Part shown: in pieces, positions 1 through 7,738 of the stretch
Numbering within the stretch: the stretch's first letter is position 1
Layout of the letters: each line of letters opens with the position of its first letter
Source: Burkholderiaceae bacterium
GTDB lineage: Bacteria; Pseudomonadota; Gammaproteobacteria; Burkholderiales; Burkholderiaceae
NCBI GenBank assembly: GCA_947457745.1
Contig: CANGWT010000036.1
Span: 1-13,201 of the forward strand
DNA: 13,201 bases
Direction: 5' to 3'
Notes under the pieces: model-generated
The model's input: the letters and a program-made list of their open reading frames with translations, nothing else
What the model was told of the DNA's origin: nothing
The model's database searches: none
Translations under genes and position numbers: made by a program

Positions 1-43
1 ATATTTAATAAATTGGGTGATTCAATTCGGTAAAACAGGGCGC

Positions 44-70
44 TAGGCCCCTGGGGTGCCCCCAGACCTA
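44..70. other. GC-rich hairpin upstream of pgk
   Basis: The sequence can fold into a perfect 6-bp stem, CTGGGG (51-56) with CCCCAG (60-65), closed by a TGC loop. It can be extended by an outer TAGG (44-47) and CCTA (67-70) pairing across a small asymmetric bulge. CCCC at 48-51 could instead compete for the GGGG. On the plus strand the stem is followed by an A-run rather than a T-run, so it is not a textbook intrinsic terminator. It could be the 3' end of an upstream gene's transcript, a processing or stability element, or part of the pgk leader. The structure is seen in the sequence; the role is unknown. Confidence 0.3.
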
Positions 71-195
71 AAAAACGTCCAAGCCTTTATTGTAGAGTAG
101 GTAGGGGAGTCTGACAGTCCAATTCCTTTGGGGTAGGAAGCTCAGACGATTTAGAATGGAGGAATCCCCATAAACCACTCTTTTTGCCTATTCTC

Positions 196-1407
196 ATGCC
201 GGAATCTCTCTTTAAAGTAAAGCGCCTTAGTGAACTAGCTGCTGCAGGTCTTCTCAAGGGGAAACGGGTTTTGATCCGTGCCGACCTCAATGTTCCTCAG
301 GATGACTTAGGTAACATCACGGAGGACACCCGTATCAGAGCCTCCATGCCAGCAGTACAAATGTGTTTGGATGCCGGCGCAGCCGTTATGGTGACATCTC
401 ACTTGGGGCGTCCAACCGAAGGTGAATTCAAGCCTGAAGATAGTTTGACTCCAGTAGCCGATCGGATTGCCACACTCCTAAATCGTAAAGTTCCTTTAAT
501 CAGCGATTGGGTGGACGGTAACTTTGAAGTCAATCCAGGAGAGTTGGTATTGCTAGAGAACTGTCGCCTGAATGTGGGTGAGAAAAAGAATAATGATGAG
601 TTGGCCAAAAAGATTGCCGCTCTGTGTGATGTATATGTCAACGATGCCTTTGGTACTGCTCACCGTGCTGAAGCAACCACTCATGGCGTAGCCAAATATG
701 CTCCAATTGCCTGCGCAGGCCCATTAATGGCGGCCGAGTTAGATGCTTTGAGTCGTGCGTTAGCAAGCCCTAAGCGCCCCTTAGTCGCAATTGTGGCGGG
801 TTCAAAAGTATCTTCGAAGCTCACTATTTTGAAAGCTCTAGCTGACAAAGTGGATGAGTTGATTGTGGGTGGCGGTATCGCTAATACATTCATGCTGGCT
901 AAAGGTTTGCCAATCGGTAAGTCATTAGCAGAGCCAGATTTGGTTAATGAGGCTCGAGAAATCATGGAGATGATGGAAAAGCGCGGCGCGCATGTCCCCA
1001 TCCCTGAGGATGTTGTTGTTGCAAACGAACTTTCTCCATTAGCGCGTGCAAATCGTGTTGCTGCTGATCAAGTAGCTGATGACGATATGATTTTGGATAT
1101 CGGCCCGAAGACTGCAGCACGTTTATCTACCATGCTGGCGCACGCAGGGACGATTGTGTGGAATGGCCCATTGGGTGTATTTGAGATTGATCAGTTTGGT
1201 GGTGGCACCAAGATGTTAGCGGCAGCGATTGCCCATTCACCCGCATTTTCGATTGCTGGTGGTGGCGATACCTTGGCGGCGATCGCGAAGTACGGTATTG
1301 AAAATCAAGTGGATTACATTTCTACTGGCGGCGGCGCTTTCTTAGAATTCTTAGAAGGTAAAACCTTGCCAGCCTTTGCAGTATTGGCTGAAAGAGCGAA
1401 AGATTAA
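196..1407 (+). CDS. pgk: Phosphoglycerate kinase
   Basis: This cytoplasmic glycolytic enzyme (EC 2.7.2.3) reversibly moves a phosphate from 1,3-bisphosphoglycerate to ADP. From the ATG at 196 it is 403 residues, usual for bacterial Pgk. The N-terminal substrate-binding signature RADLNVP lies at about 28-34 and SHLGRP at about 68-73. The C-terminal nucleotide-binding part has WNGPLGVFE, the glycine-rich GGGDT at about 355-359 and TGGGAFLEFLEG near the end. The start is uncertain: a TTG at 184 is in frame and would add four residues, and no proper Shine-Dalgarno sequence precedes either codon. A good GGAGGA at 158-163 lies 20 to 32 bases upstream, too far for normal use. I prefer the ATG because homologues begin near the LFKVKRLSEL stretch. 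An in-frame TGA at 112 with no ATG or GTG after it rules out a much longer protein. pyk starts two bases after the stop. Confidence 0.96.
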   Translation: MPESLFKVKRLSELAAAGLLKGKRVLIRADLNVPQDDLGNITEDTRIRASMPAVQMCLDAGAAVMVTSHLGRPTEGEFKPEDSLTPVADRIATLLNRKVPLISDWVDGNFEVNPGELVLLENCRLNVGEKKNNDELAKKIAALCDVYVNDAFGTAHRAEATTHGVAKYAPIACAGPLMAAELDALSRALASPKRPLVAIVAGSKVSSKLTILKALADKVDELIVGGGIANTFMLAKGLPIGKSLAEPDLVNEAREIMEMMEKRGAHVPIPEDVVVANELSPLARANRVAADQVADDDMILDIGPKTAARLSTMLAHAGTIVWNGPLGVFEIDQFGGGTKMLAAAIAHSPAFSIAGGGDTLAAIAKYGIENQVDYISTGGGAFLEFLEGKTLPAFAVLAERAKD

Positions 1408-1409
1408 AT

Positions 1410-2846
1410 ATGTTAAGAGCAACAAAAATCATTGCCACATTAGGTCCTGCATCAGAAAAGCCTGAAGTTTTACGCGAGATGATTCGTGCAGGTGTAGATG
1501 TTGTGAGAATGAACTTTTCTCATGGCACTGTCGCTGACCACAAAGCACGTCACGATTTAGTGCGTAGCATTTCTGCAGAAGTTGGCAAAGAGGTTGGTAT
1601 CATGGCCGACCTTCAAGGTCCAAAAATTCGCGTGGGTAAGTTTGTTGATAGCAAAATTCTCTTAAAAGAGGGCGCGCATTTTATTTTGGATGTCGCTTGT
1701 GAGCTTGGCAATCAAGAGCGCGTAGGTTTGGATTACAAAGAGCTGCCTCAAGATGTCAAACCAGGCGATCGTCTTTTATTGAATGATGGTTTAGTTGTTC
1801 TTCGCGTAGAGAGTGTTAAAGGCGGAGAAATCTTTACCTTGGTAGAGCAGGGTGGCCCGCTCTCCAATAACAAAGGTATTAATCGTGCCGGTGGAGGTTT
1901 GACTGCGCCAGCGCTGACAGAAAAAGATATTTCTGATTTGGATTCTGCGATTGCAATGGGCGTCGATTTTCTAGCGATCAGTTTTCCAAAAGACGGTGCA
2001 GATATGGCCTATGCCCGCAAGCTGGCGGATGCCGCTAGTGCAAAGCATGGCGTTGGTAAGGTACGCACGATTGCTAAGGTGGAGCGTGCAGAAGCTATTG
2101 AAACTGAAGCTCTCAAGAGTATTATCGCGGAGAGTGACGGCATCATGGTTGCACGTGGTGATTTGGCTATTGAGGTTGGTAATGCTGCTGTCCCTGCCTT
2201 GCAAAAGCGCATGATCAAACTCGCGCTCGAGGCTGATAAATTTACGATAACAGCAACACAAATGATGGAGTCCATGATTAATGCTCCAGTACCTACGCGT
2301 GCTGAGGTGAGTGATGTGGCTAATGCGGTATTGGATGGTACGGATGCTGTGATGCTTTCCGCGGAATCTGCTGCTGGTAACTACCCGGTACAAACTATCA
2401 AGGCAATGGCCGAGATTTGTGTTGAAGCGGAAAAGTCAGACCGTGTAAAACTGGATACGGATTTCTTGGATCAAACCTTCTCACGCATTGATCAAACGAT
2501 TGCCTTGGGAGCCCTATTTACAGCACATCACCTTAATGCCAATGCGATCGCCGCATTAACGGACTCTGGGTCTACTGCGGTATGGATGAGTCGTCACAAT
2601 ATCCATTTACCTATCTTTGCTTTAACTTCAAAGATTACTACCCAGCGTGCCTTGAGCACTTATCGTAATGTTTTCCCCATCGGCTTGGATTACACCAAGC
2701 AACGTGATACCGCCTTGCAAGAGGTAGAGGATTGCCTGAAAAGGTTGGGAGCAGTCAAGAAGGGTGATGTAGTAGTTCTAACTTCAGGTGAGCCTATGGG
2801 TGAGCCTGGCGGCACGAACTCACTCAAGATTATTCAGGTGAAGTAA
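1410..2846 (+). CDS. pyk: Pyruvate kinase
   Basis: Pyruvate kinase (EC 2.7.1.40) makes pyruvate and ATP from phosphoenolpyruvate and ADP in the cytoplasm. Visible motifs are the N-terminal VVRMNFSHG (R33, N35 and S37 in the phosphate- and metal-binding region), DLQGPKIRVG at 67-76, the KVERAEAI segment, the active-site signature IMVARGDLAIEVG, and TATQMMESM followed by PTRAEVSDVANAVLDG. The fold order is barrel, inserted B domain (about 70-170), barrel, then a C-terminal regulatory domain ending in VVLTSGEP. The 478 residues match the standard bacterial form without a C-terminal PEP-utiliser extension. The ATG is two bases after the pgk stop and only a weak AAAGAG (1391-1396) precedes it, so translation is probably coupled to pgk. 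The sequence alone does not tell a PykF-like from a PykA-like enzyme. Confidence 0.97.
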   Translation: MLRATKIIATLGPASEKPEVLREMIRAGVDVVRMNFSHGTVADHKARHDLVRSISAEVGKEVGIMADLQGPKIRVGKFVDSKILLKEGAHFILDVACELGNQERVGLDYKELPQDVKPGDRLLLNDGLVVLRVESVKGGEIFTLVEQGGPLSNNKGINRAGGGLTAPALTEKDISDLDSAIAMGVDFLAISFPKDGADMAYARKLADAASAKHGVGKVRTIAKVERAEAIETEALKSIIAESDGIMVARGDLAIEVGNAAVPALQKRMIKLALEADKFTITATQMMESMINAPVPTRAEVSDVANAVLDGTDAVMLSAESAAGNYPVQTIKAMAEICVEAEKSDRVKLDTDFLDQTFSRIDQTIALGALFTAHHLNANAIAALTDSGSTAVWMSRHNIHLPIFALTSKITTQRALSTYRNVFPIGLDYTKQRDTALQEVEDCLKRLGAVKKGDVVVLTSGEPMGEPGGTNSLKIIQVK

Positions 2847-2907
2847 TTTACTTTTTAAAATATTGATTCAAATTATTTATTACTAACATTTCAATTAAGA
2901 GACCATC

Positions 2908-3972
2908 ATGGCTTTAGTATCTTTACGACAACTCCTAGATCATGCTGCTGAAAATGGCTATGGCTTGCCAGCCTTTAACGTTAACAATTTAGAGCAAGTA
3001 ACGGCGATCATGGAGGCTGCTAATGAGGCAGATTCTCCGGTCATCATGCAAGCTTCTGCTGGTGCTCGAAAATATGCTGGTGAATCATTCCTACGTCACT
3101 TGATTTCTGCTGCAGTGGAAGCTTATCCACATATTCCAGTCGTAATGCACCAAGACCACGGCCAAAGCCCGGCAGTTTGTATGGCTGCCATTAAGAGCGG
3201 CTTTACTAGCGTGATGATGGATGGTTCTTTAGAGGCTGATGGTAAGACAGTTGCCAGTTATGAATACAACATCGATGTATCTAGAGAAGTGGTGAAGTTC
3301 TCGCACTCTATTGGGGTTACCGTTGAAGCTGAATTAGGTGTTCTTGGCTCGCTAGAGACTATGCAGGGTGATAAAGAAGATGGTCACGGCGCTGATGGCA
3401 AGATGACGCGCGAGCAATTGTTGACTGACGTTGAGCAGGCGGCTGACTTTGTAAAAGCGACACAGTGCGATGCCTTGGCGATCGCGATAGGTACTAGCCA
3501 TGGCGCCTATAAATTTACTAAGAAGCCAACAGGTGACATCTTAGCAATCGAGCGCATTAAAGAAATTCATACCCGCATTCCTAATACACATTTAGTGATG
3601 CATGGTTCGTCCAGCGTTCCACAAGAGTTGCTTACAGAAATTCGTGAGTTTGGTGGCGACATGAAGGAAACTTACGGTGTGCCTGTTGAAGAAATTCAAG
3701 AGGGCATTAAGAACGGTGTTCGCAAGATCAATATTGATACTGATATTCGCTTAGCCATGACGGGCGCTATCCGTCGTTACCTGTTTGAGAATCCAAGCAA
3801 GTTCGATCCGCGTGATTATCTCAAGCCTGCACGTGAAGCGGCTAAGAAAGTTTGTATTGCGCGCTTTAATGCTTTTGGTTGTGCTGGTCAAGCATCCAAA
3901 ATTAAACCAATTCCTCTGGAAAAAATGGCTGAACTTTACAAGAGTGGCAAATTAGCCCAGATTGTGAAGTGA
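2908..3972 (+). CDS. fba: Fructose-bisphosphate aldolase, class II
   Basis: This zinc-dependent aldolase (EC 4.1.2.13) interconverts fructose-1,6-bisphosphate with dihydroxyacetone phosphate and glyceraldehyde-3-phosphate. The class II signature is clear: VVMHQDHG places the probable catalytic Asp at D83 and a zinc ligand at H84. GTSHGAYKF supplies H198 and LVMHGSSS supplies H232 as the other expected zinc ligands, and VEAELG at 139-144 matches the conserved acidic segment. The C-terminal KINIDTD, which contacts substrate phosphate in the family, is at 273-279. The 354 residues fit the CbbA/Fba group common in Burkholderiales. The ATG is preceded by AAGAGA (2897-2902) at a good distance. The 61-base AT-rich gap upstream could hold a promoter, but I see no convincing -35/-10 pair. 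The enzyme can serve both glycolysis and gluconeogenesis. Confidence 0.97.
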   Translation: MALVSLRQLLDHAAENGYGLPAFNVNNLEQVTAIMEAANEADSPVIMQASAGARKYAGESFLRHLISAAVEAYPHIPVVMHQDHGQSPAVCMAAIKSGFTSVMMDGSLEADGKTVASYEYNIDVSREVVKFSHSIGVTVEAELGVLGSLETMQGDKEDGHGADGKMTREQLLTDVEQAADFVKATQCDALAIAIGTSHGAYKFTKKPTGDILAIERIKEIHTRIPNTHLVMHGSSSVPQELLTEIREFGGDMKETYGVPVEEIQEGIKNGVRKINIDTDIRLAMTGAIRRYLFENPSKFDPRDYLKPAREAAKKVCIARFNAFGCAGQASKIKPIPLEKMAELYKSGKLAQIVK

Positions 3973-3979
3973 GATAGAT

Positions 3980-4876
3980 ATGCCCGCTTTGTACGCCACT
4001 TCTATTAAGTCATTACCTTTACTCTCTCAAGGAAAGGTGCGTGATGTATATGCAGTGGGCGATAACAAGCTGCTCATGGTCACTACAGATCGCCTGTCTG
4101 CCTTTGACGTAGTGATGGGTCAACCCATTCCTGAGAAAGGAATTGTGCTCAATCAAATGGCTAACTTTTGGTTTGATAGGCTAGCCAATGTGATTCCAAA
4201 TCATTTGACTGGTATTGATCCTGAAAGCGTTGTGCCTGCTAATGAAGTCGATCAAGTGAGAGGCCGTGCGGTAGTAGCTAAACGATTGAAGCCAATCTTA
4301 GTCGAAGCGGTAGTGCGAGGTTACCTGGCTGGTAGTGGTTGGAAGGATTACAAAGAAACTGGCAAGGTTTGCGGTATTGCATTACCAACAGGCCTTGAAA
4401 ATGCGCAGAAGTTGCCTGAGCCTATTTTTACTCCTGCTGCAAAAGCAGAAATGGGTGAGCATGATGAAAATATCGCTTTTGATAAAGTGATCGATATGAT
4501 TGGTGAAAGCTTAGCCAATCAAATCCGCGAGGTCAGCATTCGTTTGTACAAAGAAGCCTCTGAATATGCAGCGACTCGCGGAATTATCATTGCTGATACC
4601 AAGTTTGAATTTGGCTTAGATGACGCTGGTCAGTTGGTATTAATGGATGAAATCCTCACTGCTGATTCTTCCCGTTTTTGGCCTGCTGAAACCTACCATG
4701 TGGGAGCAAACCCACCTTCCTATGACAAGCAATTTGTTCGGGATTGGCTTGAAACAGCGATGGTTGATGGCAAGCTTTGGCCAAAAACAGCCCCAGCACC
4801 TGCATTGCCGCTAGATGTGATTGATAAAACAGCCGAAAAGTACCGCGAAGCCCTCGCTCGCTTAACTAAGGCCTAA
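3980..4876 (+). CDS. purC: Phosphoribosylaminoimidazole-succinocarboxamide synthase (SAICAR synthetase)
   Basis: PurC (EC 6.3.2.6) uses ATP to join aspartate to CAIR, giving SAICAR in de novo purine synthesis. The family motifs are GKVRDVY (18-24) and TDRLSAFD (36-43) in the nucleotide-binding lobe, then VVRGYLAGSGWKDY (111-124), IIADTKFEFG (203-212) and DEILTADSSRFWP (223-235). At 298 residues it belongs to the longer PurC form, as in yeast and many betaproteobacteria, rather than the roughly 240-residue enterobacterial one. It begins 7 bases after the fba stop with only a weak purine stretch before the ATG, so it is probably in the fba operon and translationally coupled. Its product pathway is completed upstream by the adjacent PurE and PurK, which supply CAIR. 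Confidence 0.97.
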   Translation: MPALYATSIKSLPLLSQGKVRDVYAVGDNKLLMVTTDRLSAFDVVMGQPIPEKGIVLNQMANFWFDRLANVIPNHLTGIDPESVVPANEVDQVRGRAVVAKRLKPILVEAVVRGYLAGSGWKDYKETGKVCGIALPTGLENAQKLPEPIFTPAAKAEMGEHDENIAFDKVIDMIGESLANQIREVSIRLYKEASEYAATRGIIIADTKFEFGLDDAGQLVLMDEILTADSSRFWPAETYHVGANPPSYDKQFVRDWLETAMVDGKLWPKTAPAPALPLDVIDKTAEKYREALARLTKA

Positions 4877-4899
4877 TTTCCATAAAGGCCTAAAAAGGC

Positions 4900-4908
4900 T
4901 GGGATAAT
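4900..4908 (+). promoter_or_regulatory. Possible extended -10 promoter element for purE
   Basis: TGGGATAAT fits the extended -10 pattern TG-N-TATAAT with one mismatch in the hexamer and lies 49 bases before the purE ATG, in the 81-base purC-purE gap. No recognisable -35 hexamer lies 16-18 bases upstream, which is tolerated by extended -10 promoters. Overlapping this area are three short AAGGCC/AAGGCT copies (4885, 4895, 4909) and a small GCCT-AAAA-AGGC inverted repeat (4889-4900) that could be an operator or a weak attenuator. I see the motif; that it works as a promoter is inference. Confidence 0.3.
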
Positions 4909-4947
4909 AAGGCCATAGATAGATTAACGATGTAGATCAGGGCATTT

Positions 4948-4954
4948 GGAGAGG
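4948..4954 (+). promoter_or_regulatory. Strong ribosome binding site of purE
   Basis: GGAGAGG ends three bases before the purE ATG, with its GGAG core six bases from the start. It is the clearest Shine-Dalgarno sequence on the plus strand of this window and fixes the purE start. Unlike purC, pyk and sua5, purE therefore does not need coupling to the gene before it, in keeping with a separate promoter in the same gap. Confidence 0.7.
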
Positions 4955-4957
4955 TAA

Positions 4958-5452
4958 ATGAGCAAAAAGCCATTAGTCGGAATAGTAATGGGGTCCAATT
5001 CAGATTGGGACACCATGCAGCACGCCGCTCAAATGCTAGAGCAATTCGGCATTACTCACGAGGCTAAAGTAGTTTCAGCTCATCGCATGCCAGACGATAT
5101 GTTTTCCTATGCAGAAAATGCTTCCAAAAATGGTCTCAAGGCAATTATTGCTGGTGCTGGTGGCGCTGCGCATTTGCCGGGCATGTTGGCATCAAAAACA
5201 ATTATTCCGATTTATGGTGTTCCGGTTGCTAGCAAATACTTGCGTGGTGAAGACTCTCTCTATTCCATCGTACAAATGCCTAAAGGTATTCCTGTAGCGA
5301 CATTTGCGATTGGTGAGGCTGGGGCTGCAAATGCAGCCTTACATGTCATTGCCAATCTGGCAGTCAACGATCCTGCTTTAGCAAAACAACTGGAAGAGTT
5401 TCGTACCAAGCAGTCCGAAACTGCACGCTCCATGAATTTGCCAGGATATTAA
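4958..5452 (+). CDS. purE: N5-carboxyaminoimidazole ribonucleotide mutase (PurE)
   Basis: PurE (EC 5.4.99.18) moves the carboxyl group of N5-CAIR to carbon 4 to give CAIR, the substrate of PurC. The 164-residue protein shows the class I hallmarks: GSNSDW (12-17) near the N terminus, VVSAHR with the expected catalytic His at H42, the glycine-rich AGAGGAAHLPGM loop, and DSLYSIVQMPKGIPV followed by AIGEAGAANAAL. These match bacterial and not animal-type PurE. Presence of purK directly after it confirms the two-step N5-CAIR route. The start is fixed by a strong GGAGAGG site. The family forms octamers in the cytoplasm. Confidence 0.97.
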   Translation: MSKKPLVGIVMGSNSDWDTMQHAAQMLEQFGITHEAKVVSAHRMPDDMFSYAENASKNGLKAIIAGAGGAAHLPGMLASKTIIPIYGVPVASKYLRGEDSLYSIVQMPKGIPVATFAIGEAGAANAALHVIANLAVNDPALAKQLEEFRTKQSETARSMNLPGY

Positions 5453-5456
5453 TCAG

Positions 5457-6641
5457 ATGGTAGATCGTTTGGAGCCCATCTTGCCGGGCTCGTATTTAGG
5501 AATATTGGGTGGTGGTCAATTAGGGCGGATGTTTACACAAGCGGCTCAAGCGATGGGCTACAAGGTCTGCGTTCTGGATCCTGGATCAGATAGTCCCGCC
5601 GGTTCTATCGCAGAAAAATTCATTCAAGCTGATTACACCGATACTGCTGCCTTAAAAGAGATGGCAGCATTATGCAAATCGGTCAGCACTGAATTTGAAA
5701 ATGTTCCCGCACAGGCCCTAGATGAGTTGGAATCTTTGGGTGTCTTTGTGGCGCCTCGCAGTAGTTGCGTATCTTTGGCTCAAAATCGCGTCGCTGAGAA
5801 AAAATTCTTGGCCACATGGAGAGCGGAGACTAATATTGGTCCTGCGCCTTACTTTGTAATTGAGCATGATGTAGACATTGAGCATGTGCCTGCAGATCTA
5901 TTCCCCGGCATTCTGAAAACCGCTCGCATGGGTTACGACGGCAAAGGTCAAATCACCGTTTATGACTCTGCTAATCTAGTCTCTGCTTGGGCTGAATTGG
6001 GTAAGGTGCCTTGTGTTCTTGAAAAGCGCATGGATTTGGATTTCGAAGTATCTGCTTTGGTAGTGCGTGGATATGATGATGCGGTAGTGGCCTATCCTGT
6101 TTCTCAGAATATTCATCGTGACGGTATCTTGCATACCTCTACCGTACCGGCCCCATCACTCAAGCCTGCCCAAGAGAAGAAAATTATTGAAGCAGCTAAG
6201 GCGCTGATTCGTAAGATTGATTACGTGGGTGTATTGTGTGTGGAGTTTTTTGTACTGAAGAGTGGCGATATCGTTGCCAATGAAATCGCTCCACGTCCCC
6301 ATAACTCGGGCCACTACACTATGGATACCTGTGTCAGCAGTCAGTTTGAACAGCAGGTCAGAAGTATGGCTCGCTTACCTTTGGGTGATACCCGCTTGCT
6401 AGCACCAGTCTCTATGCTTAATCTCTTGGGAGATCTTTGGTATGAAGGCGGCAAAGATCAGGCAAGAGAGCCGGCTTGGGATAAGGTGCTTTCTCATCCG
6501 GATGCCAAGTTACATCTATACGGCAAATCTGATCCACGCATGGGTCGTAAGATGGGTCATATCAATTGTTTAGGTGAGTCACTCAACCAGGCTCGCCAAA
6601 ATTGCGCAGCTGTCGCCGTTGAATTAGGGATCGAGCCTTAG
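5457..6641 (+). CDS. purK: 5-(carboxyamino)imidazole ribonucleotide synthase (PurK)
   Basis: PurK (EC 6.3.4.18) is an ATP-grasp ligase that carboxylates AIR with bicarbonate and ATP, making N5-CAIR for PurE. The 394-residue protein has the N-terminal GGGQLGRM dinucleotide-like loop (18-25), TEFENVP (78-84), the ATP-grasp glycine-rich loop GYDGKGQ (159-165), the VLEKRMDLDFEVS strand and the metal/substrate motif NEIAPRPHNSGHYT (275-288). It begins four bases after the purE stop, with AGGA (5443-5446) inside the end of purE as a likely ribosome binding site. The tight spacing suggests co-expression of the two partners, whose intermediate N5-CAIR is unstable. Confidence 0.97.
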   Translation: MVDRLEPILPGSYLGILGGGQLGRMFTQAAQAMGYKVCVLDPGSDSPAGSIAEKFIQADYTDTAALKEMAALCKSVSTEFENVPAQALDELESLGVFVAPRSSCVSLAQNRVAEKKFLATWRAETNIGPAPYFVIEHDVDIEHVPADLFPGILKTARMGYDGKGQITVYDSANLVSAWAELGKVPCVLEKRMDLDFEVSALVVRGYDDAVVAYPVSQNIHRDGILHTSTVPAPSLKPAQEKKIIEAAKALIRKIDYVGVLCVEFFVLKSGDIVANEIAPRPHNSGHYTMDTCVSSQFEQQVRSMARLPLGDTRLLAPVSMLNLLGDLWYEGGKDQAREPAWDKVLSHPDAKLHLYGKSDPRMGRKMGHINCLGESLNQARQNCAAVAVELGIEP

Positions 6642-6643
6642 TA

Positions 6644-7738
6644 ATGTCTAGCGATGGTAGCGCACTACATTCATCTGCAGTAATTAACGAAGCAGTAAAA
6701 ACTTTGCGAGATGGTGGCTTGGTCGCGTTTCCGACTGAGACCGTTTATGGCTTAGGGGCAGATGCAAAGAACCCTAATGCAATCAAACAAATTTTTACCG
6801 CCAAGGGCAGACCATCTAATCACCCGCTTATTGTTCACTTAGCAGCCCCTGATAAGTTTGATCAGACTAAAGTAGATTGGGTGCCAGTGCTAGCGCCGTG
6901 GGTAAGAGACCTGTCAGAAGATGCATTAAAGCTAGTTAATACTTTTTGGCCGGGCCCTTTAACTTTGGTTTTTAAAAAAGATAAAAGCGTTTTGAATGAA
7001 CTGACAGGTGGTCAAGATACGGTAGCAATTCGGGCGCCGGCTCACTCGCTTGCACAAGAGTTACTCCGTAAATTTAAAGGCGGAGTTGTTGCTCCTTCCG
7101 CCAATCGTTTTGGTAAGGTATCACCGACCAGTGCAGCTGATGTCCGTAGCGAGTTTGAAGGCATATTGGATCTCATGATTTTGGATGGCGGTGATTGCGA
7201 AGTCGGCATTGAATCAACCATTATTGATTTATCTTCAGGCGATCATCCAGTCTTATTACGCCCAGGCCTCATCACTCCCAGAGAAATTCTTTCCAAGACG
7301 GGCATCAAAGTCTATTTACCTGGTGAGCTCAACTTAACTAAGCTAGATGATGGTCTACCAAGAGTTTCTGGCAGTCTGCGTGCTCATTACGCACCGACAA
7401 CCCCATTAAGAATGTACGCACCAGGCAGGGTCTTAGATGCTCTGAGTGAGTTTCCAGATATCAAGTCACGGGTAGCGGTTGCGGTCTGGGATTCAGATTC
7501 TTCATTAGGTGAGGATGGACATCCATCGGCGTATTTTGAAGAGTTTATTGTGCCCAGTGATAGCGTTGCATTTGCAAGCCGTCTGTACCGATCCCTGCGA
7601 GATCTAGATCAACAGGATTGGGATTTGATTTTGTTTCCTGAGCCCCCGGTAGGCGAGGAGTGGGATGGGGTTCGGGACCGACTTCAGCGTGCCTGTTTTG
7701 GATCTGGCCCATCATTTAGTAGCCACGCCAATAATTGA
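6644..7738 (+). CDS. L-threonylcarbamoyladenylate synthase, two-domain Sua5/YwlC type
   Basis: The enzyme (EC 2.7.7.87) makes threonylcarbamoyl-AMP from threonine, bicarbonate and ATP; the TsaBDE proteins then transfer the group to A37 of ANN-decoding tRNAs (t6A). The YrdC-like domain (about 10-215) shows AFPTETVYGLGADA (28-41), KGRPSNHPLIVH (54-65), FWPGPLTLVF, APSANRFGKVSPT (150-162), IESTIIDLSSG and LLRPGLIT. A linker leads to the Sua5 domain, which starts with SGSLRAHYAPTTPL (242-255). The 364 residues distinguish it from the single-domain E. coli TsaC. It starts two bases after purK (TAG then TAATG), with only a weak TAGGGA (6625-6630) in front. The last 13 or so residues, after RDRLQRA, go beyond where I expect the domain to end and are encoded over the 3' end of the opposing dacB. 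Symbols in use include sua5, ywlC and tsaC. Confidence 0.94.
   Translation: MSSDGSALHSSAVINEAVKTLRDGGLVAFPTETVYGLGADAKNPNAIKQIFTAKGRPSNHPLIVHLAAPDKFDQTKVDWVPVLAPWVRDLSEDALKLVNTFWPGPLTLVFKKDKSVLNELTGGQDTVAIRAPAHSLAQELLRKFKGGVVAPSANRFGKVSPTSAADVRSEFEGILDLMILDGGDCEVGIESTIIDLSSGDHPVLLRPGLITPREILSKTGIKVYLPGELNLTKLDDGLPRVSGSLRAHYAPTTPLRMYAPGRVLDALSEFPDIKSRVAVAVWDSDSSLGEDGHPSAYFEEFIVPSDSVAFASRLYRSLRDLDQQDWDLILFPEPPVGEEWDGVRDRLQRACFGSGPSFSSHANN

Noticed and set aside
44..70. The hairpin upstream of pgk as an intrinsic terminator.
   Set aside because: There is no T-run after the stem on the plus strand, and on the minus strand the nearest T-run is well beyond the stem, so I list it only as a hairpin.
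87..290. A 67-codon minus-strand open frame over the pgk leader and start.
   Set aside because: It overlaps the conserved pgk N terminus, has no good ribosome site, and its arginine- and serine-rich translation looks like antisense composition.
1971..2393. A 140-codon open frame on the minus strand inside pyk.
   Set aside because: It lies fully opposite conserved pyruvate kinase motifs, its translation resembles no known protein, and it has no ribosome site.
2847..2907. A promoter or terminator in the AT-rich pyk-fba gap.
   Set aside because: TTGATT at 2863 has no acceptable -10 hexamer at 16-18 bases, and no stem precedes the T-rich stretch.
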